A stretch of 64,000 nucleotides of DNA, taken from the NCBI GenBank assembly GCA_029858965.1, contig JAOUDZ010000007.1, positions 36,193 through 100,192 on the forward strand. Reading direction: 5' to 3'. Numbering within the stretch: position 1 is the stretch's first letter; every line of letters begins with the position of its first letter. A program made the position numbers and the translations under genes. Origin of the DNA: Cyclobacteriaceae bacterium (lineage in GTDB: Bacteria; Bacteroidota; Bacteroidia; Cytophagales; Cyclobacteriaceae). The notes under the pieces are model-generated. The model was not told where the DNA came from and made no database searches. It was given only the letters and a program-made list of their open reading frames with translations. Shown piece after piece: positions 1 to 9,228 of this stretch.

Positions 1-611
1 AAAAAGACAGTATCTTGATTCAAGAAAGTAACAGCGTATTTCTTGTCATGTTTCAGGCCCGGATATTGATCTCCAACCAAGGCAATATTTCGAACGATAT
101 TTTTTCTTTTTACAATCTCCCTCGCCACCTCATCACGTTTTATGGCGTAGGCACCAAATCGCGTTCGTGAGGCTAATGATAAACGGTTAAAGAAAGAACT
201 GTTAACTGGTTGATAGACGAAATCCATTTGACCAGGCAAAGTGAAAGAGCCGGCGGCTAATAACCATTCCCAGTTGAATTGGTGCGAAGCTAAATTCAGC
301 AATGATTGGCCTTCCAGAATGTACTTGGTGGATATTTCAGGATTCGTAAATACCATTCGCCTCCCTAGTTCTTGGGGACTTATAGTTAGAAGCTTAACCA
401 TCTCGACAGCGTAATCGCAGAGGTTTCGATAGAATTCTTTTTCAATAGCATGAAGTGCAGTTTCAGGCTTATCCGGAAATGAATTCTGCAGATTGTTCCA
501 AACCAGATTCCTTCTGTAGCGAACGACGTAATAGCTTATGAGAAACAAAAAATCGGAAAAGCCGTAAAGCACCCAAAATGGTAGCCGTGATATCAGTTTG
601 GCAACAATCAT
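1..611 (-). CDS. Lipid A biosynthesis (lauroyl-type) acyltransferase, C-terminus cut by window edge
   Basis: This is the first 203 codons of an LpxL/HtrB-family acyltransferase that continues past base 1. The family transfers an acyl chain from acyl-ACP to the lipid A precursor at the inner face of the cytoplasmic membrane. The start is the ATG at 609-611 (MIVAKLISRLPFW), followed by a hydrophobic N-terminal anchor (FSDFLFLISYYVV). The HX4-E catalytic motif of the family appears as HQFNWEW around residue 112. The later segment with VGDQYPG matches the family's second conserved block (usually DQ). It is divergent from the SDR gene with 181 bases between. Family assignment is firm; the exact acyl position cannot be read. 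Confidence 0.85.
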   Translation of the reverse strand, partial: MIVAKLISRLPFWVLYGFSDFLFLISYYVVRYRRNLVWNNLQNSFPDKPETALHAIEKEFYRNLCDYAVEMVKLLTISPQELGRRMVFTNPEISTKYILEGQSLLNLASHQFNWEWLLAAGSFTLPGQMDFVYQPVNSSFFNRLSLASRTRFGAYAIKRDEVAREIVKRKNIVRNIALVGDQYPGLKHDKKYAVTFLNQDTVF

Positions 612-792
612 AAGTAAGAATGAAGGCTTCAAGTTAAGCAAGTATTATTATTTTTGGGTATGTCGAGGTGGGATGACTGTTTAGTTTTGGTACTATTGTA
701 TGGCCATTGCAAATGATTGGGTATTACCAGTGGCTTCTGGTATAATGATCCATTGTCCATTTAATTGAATATCATTTAACCACAAAGCAAGA

Positions 793-1596
793 ATGAAGGA
801 CAAAGTCGTGATCATTACAGGTGGATCATCAGGAATTGGAAAAGCCTTGGCTGCAGTGTTTGGTGCACATGGATCAAAAATTCTAATTACTGGTAGAAAC
901 CAGCAGGAGCTCGATAAAACCGTTGATGAATTGTCGGCAATGGGTATATCCATCCTTGCTTTTAGAGCTGATGTCAGGATTGAAGAGGATAATAAAAGAA
1001 TGGCTGACGAAGCAATCAATAGATTCGGGACCATCGATGTATTAATCAATAATGCTGGGATTAGCATGCGCGCACTTTTCGAGGAGACGGATGTTGACGT
1101 AATCAAAGAAATTATGAGCACCAATTTTTTTGGTGCTGTATATGCTACAAAGTATTGTTTGCCTGAAATTATCAGGAATAAAGGCTCGGTAATTGGCATT
1201 TCATCCATTGCTGGTATCAGGGGATTACCGGGAAGGACCGGTTACTCGGCATCTAAATTTGCACTAAATGGGTTTCTTGAGGCACTGCGCCTGGAACTTT
1301 CACCGAAGGGGACGCATGTGTTAACGGCATGTCCGGGATTCACATCAACCAGTATCAGAACAAGGGCATTAACCAAAGATGGTAGCGCCCAGGGTGAATC
1401 TCCTCGTCAGGAAAATGGTATGATGACTGCTGAAGAATGTGCAGCATATATATATGCTGCTACAGTGAAACGCAGACGCGTGTTGATTTTAACAGCCCTG
1501 GGCAAGCTCGCCGTATTCATGAACAAATGGTTTCCAGGGTTGGCCGACAAGCTCGTGTTTAATATCATGGCCAAAGAGCCTAATTCTCCTTTCTGA
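793..1596 (+). CDS. SDR-family NAD(P)-dependent oxidoreductase
   Basis: Classical short-chain dehydrogenase/reductase of 267 residues. It has the Rossmann cofactor motif TGGSSGIG near residue 10, the structural NNAG motif near 87, and the catalytic triad pieces GISSIAG (Ser) and YSASK (Tyr/Lys) near 138-157. The C-terminal 60 residues carry a hydrophobic patch (RVLILTALGKLAVFMNKWFPG), typical of membrane-associated SDRs acting on lipid-like substrates. The substrate cannot be inferred. It sits alone between a divergent acyltransferase and a tiny lipoprotein gene on the other strand. Confidence 0.9.
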   Translation: MKDKVVIITGGSSGIGKALAAVFGAHGSKILITGRNQQELDKTVDELSAMGISILAFRADVRIEEDNKRMADEAINRFGTIDVLINNAGISMRALFEETDVDVIKEIMSTNFFGAVYATKYCLPEIIRNKGSVIGISSIAGIRGLPGRTGYSASKFALNGFLEALRLELSPKGTHVLTACPGFTSTSIRTRALTKDGSAQGESPRQENGMMTAEECAAYIYAATVKRRRVLILTALGKLAVFMNKWFPGLADKLVFNIMAKEPNSPF

Positions 1597-1693
1597 GACT
1601 AAGTTTTGCTCAAGAAAACCATTTTTGTGGTAACGGACGCATACTGCTTCGCTTTTGCATTCAGGATTGCAATGACGCGCCGGTAGTATTGGC

Positions 1694-1861
1694 TTAGACG
1701 ATTTTACTTTTGATATAGAACCTTGAATCACTTTCGCGTATAAGCGCGTACATGCCGTCCTTAAGCTCTTCAGGTATAGTACTGGCACTAAATTTTGGGT
1801 CGCCCCCGAAACAGGAAGACACGATTCCTAATAGCACGATAATAATGCAATACTTGCACAT
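1694..1861 (-). CDS. Small predicted lipoprotein (55 aa), unknown function
   Basis: A short ORF with ATG at 1859-1861, preceded by an AAGAAGAA purine stretch. The product starts MCKYCIIIVLLGIVSSC, a compact signal peptide ending in a lipobox-like VSSC with the acylated Cys at 17. The mature part is only about 38 residues, with an acidic/polar sequence ending RFYIKSKIV. It could be a genuine small lipoprotein or the remnant of a larger lipoprotein, since the segment ELKDGMYALIRESDSRFYI looks like the beginning of a folded domain. No recognised family. It lies in an otherwise empty 490-base interval. Confidence 0.5.
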   Translation of the reverse strand: MCKYCIIIVLLGIVSSCFGGDPKFSASTIPEELKDGMYALIRESDSRFYIKSKIV

Positions 1862-2083
1862 GTTTTTTCTTCTTTAACACAATTTGTTCAGCTTGCTTCG
1901 CAACAAGGTGGCTTTTTACCATACGTATTGCCAACAACCCGAGCCAGCATTAGCAAGCCGCACAAGGTCTTCATATCGCGTGTATCAGTTTAGGTAGGGA
2001 AATTATAAAAATGTTATCAATTTAATCCATACTTGCTGGCTCACTTCAGTTACCAGTCTTATACTTGTTTATTATTTACAGCT

Positions 2084-3457
2084 TTGGCTAAATCAAAAAC
2101 TTCCTTTTTCTGCCAATCATGTGGCTATGAGTCGGCCAAATGGCTGGGTAAGTGCCCCTCCTGTGGATCATGGAATACGTTTGCCGAAGAAGTAATTGTT
2201 AAGGAAGAAGGACAAAAAATTGAATGGCGCCAGGAATCGACACGCTCAAAGCCGGTTAAGGCAAAAACGCTCGATGATATAGAATTTGCCCAGGAGATTA
2301 GAATCAATTCGATTGATCAGGAGCTAAACCGAGTTCTTGGGGGAGGAATGGTGCCGGGATCATTGGTATTAATTGGCGGGGAGCCAGGCATTGGAAAATC
2401 GACACTAATGTTACAAGTGGGGCTACTGCTTAAGACGCAGCGGGTACTTTACGTTTCAGGAGAGGAGAGTGAGCAGCAAATTAAAATGCGTGCCGAGCGA
2501 TTGAAGAGCTCCTCAAAGAATTTTTTCATACTCACCGAGACAAACACGAAAAATATTTTTCTAGCCATCGAATCTGTACAACCTAACGTAGTTATTATTG
2601 ATTCTATCCAAACCATGCACTCAATTCAACTTGAATCAGCTGCTGGGAGTATCGGTCAAGTGCGTCAGTGTGCTGGCGAAATGATGAAGTTTGCAAAGGA
2701 AACAGATACGCCTGTTTTTCTGATTGGGCACATAACAAAGGACGGCTTGCTCGCCGGGCCGAAGGTCCTGGAGCATATGGTGGATACGGTGCTTCAGTTT
2801 GAAGGGGACCGGCATTTGGCCTATCGTATTCTGCGCACTACAAAGAATCGGTTTGGATCAACTTCGGAGATCGGAATTTATGAAATGCTGGGTACCGGGT
2901 TGCGCGAAGTCTCTAATCCATCCGAAATATTAATCTCTCAGAAGGATGGACCATTGAGTGGTGTTACCATCGGGGCTACAATAGAGGGGAATAGACCGTT
3001 GTTGATTGAAATACAATCGCTTGTCAGCCCGGCCTCCTATGGTACACCACAGCGAACACCGACGGGCTTTGATCAAAAAAGACTGAACATGCTTCTGGCT
3101 GTTCTCGAAAAGCGATGCGGTTTTAGGATGGGGACACAAGATGTATTCCTCAATATGGCTGGCGGTATTAAGGTGGAGGATCCAGCCATAGATCTTGCAG
3201 TATGCATTTCCATTATTTCTTCCATGGAGGAGATTGCTGTTTCTGACAAGATTTGTTTTGCCGCAGAGGTTGGATTGGGAGGTGAGTTGAGGGCCGTAAA
3301 TAAGATTAACCAGCGAATTTCCGAGGCAGAAAAACTTGGATTTCAGGAGATCTATATTTCGAAATATAATCACAAAGGCGTTGAGGTAAAGAAGGCTGAG
3401 ATTTCTATAAAATCATTCGGCAAGCTAACCGAAGTTTTTGAGGATTTGTTTGGATGA
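2084..3457 (+). CDS. radA: DNA repair protein RadA (Sms)
   Basis: RecA-like ATPase involved in branch migration and processing of recombination intermediates. Order of domains: a C4 zinc finger (CQSCGYESAKWLGKCPSC) at the extreme N-terminus, Walker A GGEPGIGKST near residue 100, the RadA-specific KNRFG motif, then a Lon-protease-like C-terminal domain (GIKVEDPAIDLAV). I place the start at the TTG at 2084 (LAKSKTSFFCQ), because RadA proteins begin a few residues before the zinc finger. A TATACTTG box at 2060-2067 lies between this codon and the longer in-frame start at 2033. The resulting 457 residues match the family's usual length. Single gene, followed 51 bases later by a DUF2179 gene. Confidence 0.95.
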   Translation: MAKSKTSFFCQSCGYESAKWLGKCPSCGSWNTFAEEVIVKEEGQKIEWRQESTRSKPVKAKTLDDIEFAQEIRINSIDQELNRVLGGGMVPGSLVLIGGEPGIGKSTLMLQVGLLLKTQRVLYVSGEESEQQIKMRAERLKSSSKNFFILTETNTKNIFLAIESVQPNVVIIDSIQTMHSIQLESAAGSIGQVRQCAGEMMKFAKETDTPVFLIGHITKDGLLAGPKVLEHMVDTVLQFEGDRHLAYRILRTTKNRFGSTSEIGIYEMLGTGLREVSNPSEILISQKDGPLSGVTIGATIEGNRPLLIEIQSLVSPASYGTPQRTPTGFDQKRLNMLLAVLEKRCGFRMGTQDVFLNMAGGIKVEDPAIDLAVCISIISSMEEIAVSDKICFAAEVGLGGELRAVNKINQRISEAEKLGFQEIYISKYNHKGVEVKKAEISIKSFGKLTEVFEDLFG

Positions 3458-3508
3458 CCTATTTCAAGGTTCATTAATTTTTGATGAGGTGAGTAATTCT
3501 TAACCTAT

Positions 3509-4117
3509 ATGGAAAGCTTTTTTACCGATACCCTTGGCGTGCCCAATAGTATCTTCAGCTATTTGTTACTCCCGGCACTGATCTTTATAGCACGGATTGG
3601 CGATGTATCAATCAATACTATTCGGATAATATATGTCCTTGGTGGCAGGAAATGGACTGCTACGGTGCTTGGTTTTTTTGAATCTTTTATCTGGCTCATG
3701 GCCATTAGGCAAATTTTTGAGCATCTGGATAACTGGGTTTGCTACGTTGCTTATCCGGGTGGATTTGCTTTCGGAATCTTTGTTGGGATGATCATAGAAG
3801 AACGCATTGCCTATGGCAAAGTGATTGTTCGGATTATTACAAGCAAACAAGTCACGGTCCTTATAGACTATCTGAATAAAGAACGGCACAGGTATACGCA
3901 CGTTAAGGCAGAAGGCCCAAATGGACACGAAAATTTGGTGTTTACCGTTTTAGCGCGCGATAGGCTCGAAGAACTATTGTATCAATTGAAAGATATTTTG
4001 CCAACCGCTTTTTATACGGTAGAAAAAGTAAACCGTGCGGCGGAGGTTGGGATGTTAGCCGAGGAAACATCTCGGTGGAGCATTACGTCGTGGTTAAAAG
4101 ATGTTATACGACATTGA
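3509..4117 (+). CDS. DUF2179 / UPF0316 family membrane protein
   Basis: 202-residue protein with about three N-terminal membrane segments (FSYLLLPALIFIARIGD; WTATVLGFFESFIWLMAI; VCYVAYPGGFAFGIFVGM). These are followed by a soluble DUF2179-type domain (residues about 105-175) with a two-strand/helix pattern seen twice in YitT-type proteins. The signature IGDVSINTIRIIYVLGGRK is characteristic of the UPF0316/DUF5698 family. Function is unknown in the family; a cyclic-dinucleotide or small-ligand sensing role has been suspected for DUF2179 but is not shown here. Co-directional with radA. Confidence 0.85.
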   Translation: MESFFTDTLGVPNSIFSYLLLPALIFIARIGDVSINTIRIIYVLGGRKWTATVLGFFESFIWLMAIRQIFEHLDNWVCYVAYPGGFAFGIFVGMIIEERIAYGKVIVRIITSKQVTVLIDYLNKERHRYTHVKAEGPNGHENLVFTVLARDRLEELLYQLKDILPTAFYTVEKVNRAAEVGMLAEETSRWSITSWLKDVIRH

Positions 4118-4170
4118 CATATTGAGCATGTTTATGGCAGATATTTAGAACTCTGGCAACCCAACGTGGT

Positions 4171-5094
4171 ATGAAAGGAATAATATGGGGGTTTCTCCTT
4201 TTTCTCGTTTCAGGATTCGGTTTGTTCAAAACAGGCCTGCGGCTTGAATACACTTTTCAGTTAGGTGACGAATACAGAATTATGCAAAACACCAATCAGA
4301 CGATCAAACAATTCATCATGGGGATGGAGCAACTTGGTGAGAACGTTTATGCGGGTGAAATAAGGATGAGGGTGATTGAACTTACAAAAACTGGTGCGCG
4401 GCTGGAAGCTCAATTTATAAAACTTAAAAATGCCTCAAAATCCTTTATGGGAGATTTGACAATGGATAGCGAAGGGACAGATGAAACAGTGCAAAATAGG
4501 GTTTTCAAGGCGATCTTGAGGAAATCGTTTTTCATTGTATTGAACAAATCAGGAAAGGTTGAGTACGTTGAGGGGGAGGAAAATTTGTGGTCCGGTGTTT
4601 CTGCGTTTGACCTTGACAACGGCACTGATGTGCCCCTGAAAATGATGCTCAATCAAATGCTAAGCAAAAGTGCTTTGAAAAGCAACGTTGAACAGGCCAT
4701 GGTGTATTATACTGACAGGTATGTAAAACCAGGGGACAGCTGGACTTCTAAAAATGAATTTCCAATGGATTTCCCTATTCAGGTTTACAATTCGTGGAGC
4801 CTAACTAAAGTAACAGATGCCAAAGCAAGTGTAAGCGCAAATGGAATTTACGCAACCACCGATCGGGAAAAAGTATTAACGCTTCCGAATGGCATGAAAG
4901 CTAAAGTTGATCTTAATGGAACGCAATCAATGGAAGCAAGCGTAAGTACCAAAACAGGCTGGCCAACTGCATTGAGTATTTTTTCCAAACTTAAGGGCAA
5001 GATGGTACTATTGGCTGGAGGACTGTTACCAATGGATATGGATATCCCCATGGAAATCTTAACGGAAACACAGTATACAATCGTCAAGATGTAA
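4171..5094 (+). CDS. Exported protein of unknown function (307 aa)
   Basis: The N-terminus MKGIIWGFLLFLVSGFGLF is a signal peptide or anchor. The rest is a soluble, beta-rich protein starting LRLEYTFQLGDEYRIMQ, with repeated references to threonine-rich strands and a C-terminal ETQYTIVKM. Its pattern resembles the periplasmic DUF6263-like proteins of Bacteroidota (lipocalin-like strands with a central acidic stretch), but I cannot assign it with certainty. It follows the DUF2179 gene by 53 bases and may be co-transcribed. It is convergent with the GH3 gene. Confidence 0.7.
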   Translation: MKGIIWGFLLFLVSGFGLFKTGLRLEYTFQLGDEYRIMQNTNQTIKQFIMGMEQLGENVYAGEIRMRVIELTKTGARLEAQFIKLKNASKSFMGDLTMDSEGTDETVQNRVFKAILRKSFFIVLNKSGKVEYVEGEENLWSGVSAFDLDNGTDVPLKMMLNQMLSKSALKSNVEQAMVYYTDRYVKPGDSWTSKNEFPMDFPIQVYNSWSLTKVTDAKASVSANGIYATTDREKVLTLPNGMKAKVDLNGTQSMEASVSTKTGWPTALSIFSKLKGKMVLLAGGLLPMDMDIPMEILTETQYTIVKM

Positions 5095-5139
5095 TCAATC
5101 TGGTTTGATGTATTTTTCGGGAGGAGTCAGGCACGGTAA

Positions 5140-6666
5140 TCAGCCCTCTTCACGCATCATTTCCAGGATGTCATCCACATACTCTCGTGAGTTGGCAAGC
5201 CTTGGCACTTTGTTTTGCCCGCCAAGCTTTCCCCTTCGTTTCATCCAATTATAAAACGTTCCTACCGAAGCGCTATGAACCTTTGGCGCTACAAGGGCCA
5301 GGTTATGCGTGCGCTTGGCATCATAGTCAGAATTTATGGCGCGAAGGGTTTCGTCCAGTATTCGGGAGAACTCGGCAAGATTCAGGGGAGCTACTTTAAA
5401 TTCTATGATCCATTCATGGCCGGCCTTCTTGCCTTCTTCCAAATATATCGGAGCTGCTGTGAAATTATCTATCACGGCGCCGGTGAATTCGCAGGCCTTT
5501 GTTACCGCAGCTTCTGCGTTTTCAACAATCACTTCTTCGCCAAAAGCATTCATGAAGTGCTTTGTTCTTCCTGATATCTTTATTCGGTAAGGATACCTAG
5601 ATGTAAATTTAATGGTGTCGCCTATATTATAACGCCATAAGCCTGAGTTGGTAGTAATGACCATGGCATAATTTTTATCCAACTCAACATCACTTAATTT
5701 TATCGCCTTAGGGTTATCAGATTCGATTTCTTCCGGTGTAATAAATTCGTAAAAAATTCCATAATCAAGCATCAGTAACATCTCTTCTGAATTTTTCTGA
5801 TCCTGGATTCCGAAAAAGCCTTCACTCGCATTGTATGTTTCCCAATATTGCATTTTATCAGAAGGGATGAGTGATCGAAAAAGCGAGCGGTAGGGAGCAA
5901 AAGCAACGGCACCATGAAAAAAGACTTCCAGGTTAGGCCATACTTCCAATATATTATTTTTCTTTTCGAGTGCTACAATTTTTTGAATGAGTAAAATGGT
6001 CCAGGTAGGAACTCCGGCAATATTGGTTACATTTTCTTTTGCAGTTTCGCGGGCCAGTTTTTCTATTTTCTCTTCCCAGTTGTCCATCAAGGCAGTTTCA
6101 AGGCTTGGTGTACGAATAAACTGAGCCCAGGGAGGCAGGTTCTGCATAATCACGGCGGAAACGTCACCATAAAAAGAGGATGCTGTGGGATCCAATTCAT
6201 TGATTTGATGACTGCCACCTACGGCTAACCCTTTTCCATCAAATAGTTTTGTATCTGGGTGGTTGTTGACATAGATAGAAAGTAAATCCTTGCCTCCTTT
6301 GAGATGGCAGTCTTCCAATGCTTCCTGGGAAACCGGAATAAACTTACTTCTCGCATTTGTAGTTCCCGATGATTTTGAAAACCATTTAATTTCCGTGGGC
6401 CACAGAATATTCTGTTCCCCCCTCATCATCCGTTCTATATACGGAAATATCTTTTCATAGGGCTGGATCGGGACACGATCGCGGAATTCCTCATATGTCT
6501 GCAGGCTGGCAAAATTGTAACGGGTGCCAAATTCCGTAGACTTTGCTGTCTGTATTAACTTTTTGAACAACTCTTCCTGCACTTCATGCGGATACTTAAT
6601 GAAAAGCTCAATCTGATGAATGCGCTTTTGCATAACCCAGGTCAAAATAGAGTTGAGAAGCCCCAT
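5140..6666 (-). CDS. GH3 auxin-responsive-promoter family protein (acyl-adenylating amidosynthetase-like)
   Basis: 508-residue member of the GH3 family within the ANL adenylating superfamily. Visible signatures are KWFSKSSGTTNARSKFIPVS (residues about 99-118, the phosphate-binding SSGTT loop), YNASEGFFG (adenine/acid pocket), NSGLWRYNIGD (hinge region with the conserved YxxGD), and a C-terminal ISGRTKHFMNAFGE block. Plant GH3 enzymes conjugate amino acids to auxin or jasmonate; the substrates of the bacterial members are unknown. The ATG at 6664-6666 is preceded by a TACTTTTG box (minus strand, 6685-6692). Monocistronic as far as can be seen. Confidence 0.85.
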   Translation of the reverse strand: MGLLNSILTWVMQKRIHQIELFIKYPHEVQEELFKKLIQTAKSTEFGTRYNFASLQTYEEFRDRVPIQPYEKIFPYIERMMRGEQNILWPTEIKWFSKSSGTTNARSKFIPVSQEALEDCHLKGGKDLLSIYVNNHPDTKLFDGKGLAVGGSHQINELDPTASSFYGDVSAVIMQNLPPWAQFIRTPSLETALMDNWEEKIEKLARETAKENVTNIAGVPTWTILLIQKIVALEKKNNILEVWPNLEVFFHGAVAFAPYRSLFRSLIPSDKMQYWETYNASEGFFGIQDQKNSEEMLLMLDYGIFYEFITPEEIESDNPKAIKLSDVELDKNYAMVITTNSGLWRYNIGDTIKFTSRYPYRIKISGRTKHFMNAFGEEVIVENAEAAVTKACEFTGAVIDNFTAAPIYLEEGKKAGHEWIIEFKVAPLNLAEFSRILDETLRAINSDYDAKRTHNLALVAPKVHSASVGTFYNWMKRRGKLGGQNKVPRLANSREYVDDILEMMREEG

Positions 6667-6742
6667 GTTTCTTTACGTGAATTTCAAAAGTAACAAACTT
6701 GTGCTGATTGTTTCCGGGAAGAGGGATTCGTTTGATAATAAT

Positions 6743-7522
6743 TCATAAGGATTCGGACGGGTCTGGCCAGTTATCGTTATTCTTCATGGTAACCTTAGAT
6801 CTTCGCAATTCGAAATTCTGGCCCAGGTAGACTTTTCTTACCTGCGGGTCGCTGGCTAATTCCTCAGCAGTACCGTCTTTAAATAGTTTTCCGTCCACCA
6901 TCAAATAGGCACGGTCTGTAATGGAAAGCGTCTCGTCCACATTATGATCCGTAATAAGAATTCCAATGTTTTTGTTTTTCAACCGCGCAACAATAGATTG
7001 TATTTCTTCAACAGCTATGGGGTCAACGCCAGCAAAAGGTTCATCGAGGAGAACAAATTTGGGATCTACAGCAAGAGCCCTGGCGATTTCAGTCCTGCGG
7101 CGTTCCCCACCTGAAAGTGACATTCCAAGATTTTTCCTTACTGTATTGAGGCCGAATTCATCGATTAAATGATCAACTTTTTCTTTTCGTTGCTGCTTGG
7201 ACAAATCGCGCATTTCCAAGACGGAGAGAATATTTTCTTCAACAGTCAGTTTGCGAAATACGGAGGCCTCTTGTGCCAGATAACCAATCCCTTTTCTTGC
7301 ACGTTGGTACATGGGCAACGGGGTTATCTCTTCATCGTCCAAATAAATACTGCCTTCGTTTGGTTTGATAAGGCCCACCATCATGTAGAATGAAGTTGTT
7401 TTACCTGCACCATTCGGGCCTAACAGACCTACAATTTCTCCCTGCTTAACGTGTACAGAAACATTGTTTACAACCGTGCGGGTTTTATATTTTTTAACAA
7501 GGCCTTCAGCGCGTAAAACCAT
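6743..7522 (-). CDS. lptB: LPS export ABC transporter ATP-binding protein LptB
   Basis: ATPase of the LptB2FG complex, which extracts lipopolysaccharide from the inner membrane. Walker [15 protein letters not shown] near residue 35, Q-loop YLAQEASVF, the LptB-type signature [16 protein letters not shown], Walker [14 protein letters not shown] and the H-loop ITDHNV are all present. The C-terminal extension after YLGQNFEL is about 20 residues longer than in E. coli LptB. It starts two bases after the recJ stop, so it is probably translated from a recJ-lptB transcript. Confidence 0.95.
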   Translation of the reverse strand: MVLRAEGLVKKYKTRTVVNNVSVHVKQGEIVGLLGPNGAGKTTSFYMMVGLIKPNEGSIYLDDEEITPLPMYQRARKGIGYLAQEASVFRKLTVEENILSVLEMRDLSKQQRKEKVDHLIDEFGLNTVRKNLGMSLSGGERRRTEIARALAVDPKFVLLDEPFAGVDPIAVEEIQSIVARLKNKNIGILITDHNVDETLSITDRAYLMVDGKLFKDGTAEELASDPQVRKVYLGQNFELRRSKVTMKNNDNWPDPSESL

Positions 7523-7524
7523 TT

Positions 7525-9225
7525 TTAGAAAAATTTAATGTCTTTGATTCGCAGTTGGATGGAAGTTGTGCCATTATATGTGTTTTCCTCAATGGAAAAG
7601 GCCATCTTGCATGGATCTCCTGTTGAAAGCCGGTCATAGTGTTCATTCATGTCAAATCCAACGGCTTGAAACACATTTTCATTGCCTTTCTGGGCTGCTA
7701 AAAAGCGAACATGACGATCTTTGAAACTCGAAAGGGAATTGAACACATATATATCGGTTGCTTCAAACAAGGGGGTTTTATTTTCTGGTCCAAAGGGGGC
7801 CATTTGCTTGAGCACTGCTAAAAATTTTGAAGTAATCATATCGAAATGAATAGGCATGTCCATTTCCAGTACGGGTGTAAGCATCTCTTCAGTTATAGAA
7901 GAAGAGACTACTTGTTCAAACTTGTGTTGGAATAATTCAAGGTTACTAATATCCAGCGTAAGTCCGGCAGCGTACTTATGTCCCCCGAACTTTTCCAATA
8001 AGTCGCTGCATTCCAGAATTGCACTGTACAGATCAAAGCCATTGACACTGCGGGCAGAGCCGGTTATTTTATTGTTAGATTCCGTTAGGATTACAGTAGG
8101 CCTATAGTATTTTTCCACACATCTTGCAGCAACTATGCCAATTACGCCTTTGTGCCAGGTATTTTTAAAGAGTACAGTTGATTTCGCGTTTCGTAGCGAC
8201 TCACTTCCTTCAATCATGGCAATTGCTTCTTCCGTGATGTTGGAATCAAATTGTTTGCGCGCTTCGTTTTTGAGATCTATTTTCTCTGCCAGCGCAATGG
8301 CACCTTCTTCTGTTTCTGCAACCAAAAGATCTACAGCAGCCCTTCCGTGCGCAACGCGGCCGGCGGCGTTAATGCGTGGGCCCAGCGTAAACACGATTCC
8401 GGAAACATCCAGGTCATTTCTTAGGTTTGCTATATCCTTAAGTGCCTTAAGCCCGGGCATGGGATTTTCGTTAAGCTTCTGTAATCCGAAATAGGTGAGA
8501 ATTCTATTTTCTCCGGTAATAGGAACAATGTCGGAAGCAATGCTTACCGCAACCAAATCCAAAAATTCATACACTTCTAATTCATTTCGGAATTTTCGTG
8601 CATATGCCTGCATTAATTTAAAACCCAGTCCGCAACCACTCAATTCTTTATATGGATATTGACAATCGTATTGTTTGGGATCCAGCACAGCGACTGCTTC
8701 TGGAACTGAATCGTCAGGTAAATGATGATCACAAATGATAAATTCTGTTCCCTTACGTTTGGCAATGTCAATTAGTTCGGATGACTTTATGCCGCAATCC
8801 AGTGCAATCACAAGTGTATATCCATTTTCCTGAGCCCATTCGATGCCGGCCAGTGAAATACCATACCCCTCCAAATTTCTGTCAGGAATATAGACCTCGC
8901 AATGCTGATAAAACTTTCTAAGATAACTGTAAACAAGCGCGACAGAAGTAGTGCCATCAACATCATAATCACCGTAAATAAGAATCTTTTCTTCTGTATC
9001 GATTGCGGTTTTTAAACGGGAAACGGCTTCTTCCATACCCTTCATCAGGAAAGGGTCATGGAGTTCTTCTAACGATGGACGGAAAAACCTCCTGGCACTT
9101 TCATAATCAGAAATTCCGCGCTGGAGAAGTATGGCAGACAGACAGTAGTTGATATTAATGGCTTTTGATAGCAGCTCAATCTGCTCGTGCGCAGGAATAC
9201 CCTTTAGCTGCCATCTTTTCTCCAT
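7525..9225 (-). CDS. recJ: Single-stranded-DNA-specific exonuclease RecJ
   Basis: 5'-3' ssDNA exonuclease of the DHH superfamily acting in recombination and mismatch repair. Motif [12 protein letters not shown] (residues about 84-94), the DHH motif in [10 protein letters not shown] near 170, the DHHA1 glycine motif GGHKYAAG near 412, and a C-terminal OB-like domain ending LRIKDIKFF are visible. Length 566 matches the Bacteroidota family. It lies three bases from the upstream glycine-rich gene stop and two bases before lptB, so the three genes look like one transcription unit. Confidence 0.95.
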   Translation of the reverse strand: MEKRWQLKGIPAHEQIELLSKAININYCLSAILLQRGISDYESARRFFRPSLEELHDPFLMKGMEEAVSRLKTAIDTEEKILIYGDYDVDGTTSVALVYSYLRKFYQHCEVYIPDRNLEGYGISLAGIEWAQENGYTLVIALDCGIKSSELIDIAKRKGTEFIICDHHLPDDSVPEAVAVLDPKQYDCQYPYKELSGCGLGFKLMQAYARKFRNELEVYEFLDLVAVSIASDIVPITGENRILTYFGLQKLNENPMPGLKALKDIANLRNDLDVSGIVFTLGPRINAAGRVAHGRAAVDLLVAETEEGAIALAEKIDLKNEARKQFDSNITEEAIAMIEGSESLRNAKSTVLFKNTWHKGVIGIVAARCVEKYYRPTVILTESNNKITGSARSVNGFDLYSAILECSDLLEKFGGHKYAAGLTLDISNLELFQHKFEQVVSSSITEEMLTPVLEMDMPIHFDMITSKFLAVLKQMAPFGPENKTPLFEATDIYVFNSLSSFKDRHVRFLAAQKGNENVFQAVGFDMNEHYDRLSTGDPCKMAFSIEENTYNGTTSIQLRIKDIKFF

Positions 9226-9228
9226 GAA

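Noticed and set aside
1489..1788. 99-codon minus-strand ORF overlapping the SDR 3' end
   Set aside because: No signal peptide or motif; overlaps the SDR coding sequence, and the small lipoprotein ORF in a different frame fits better.
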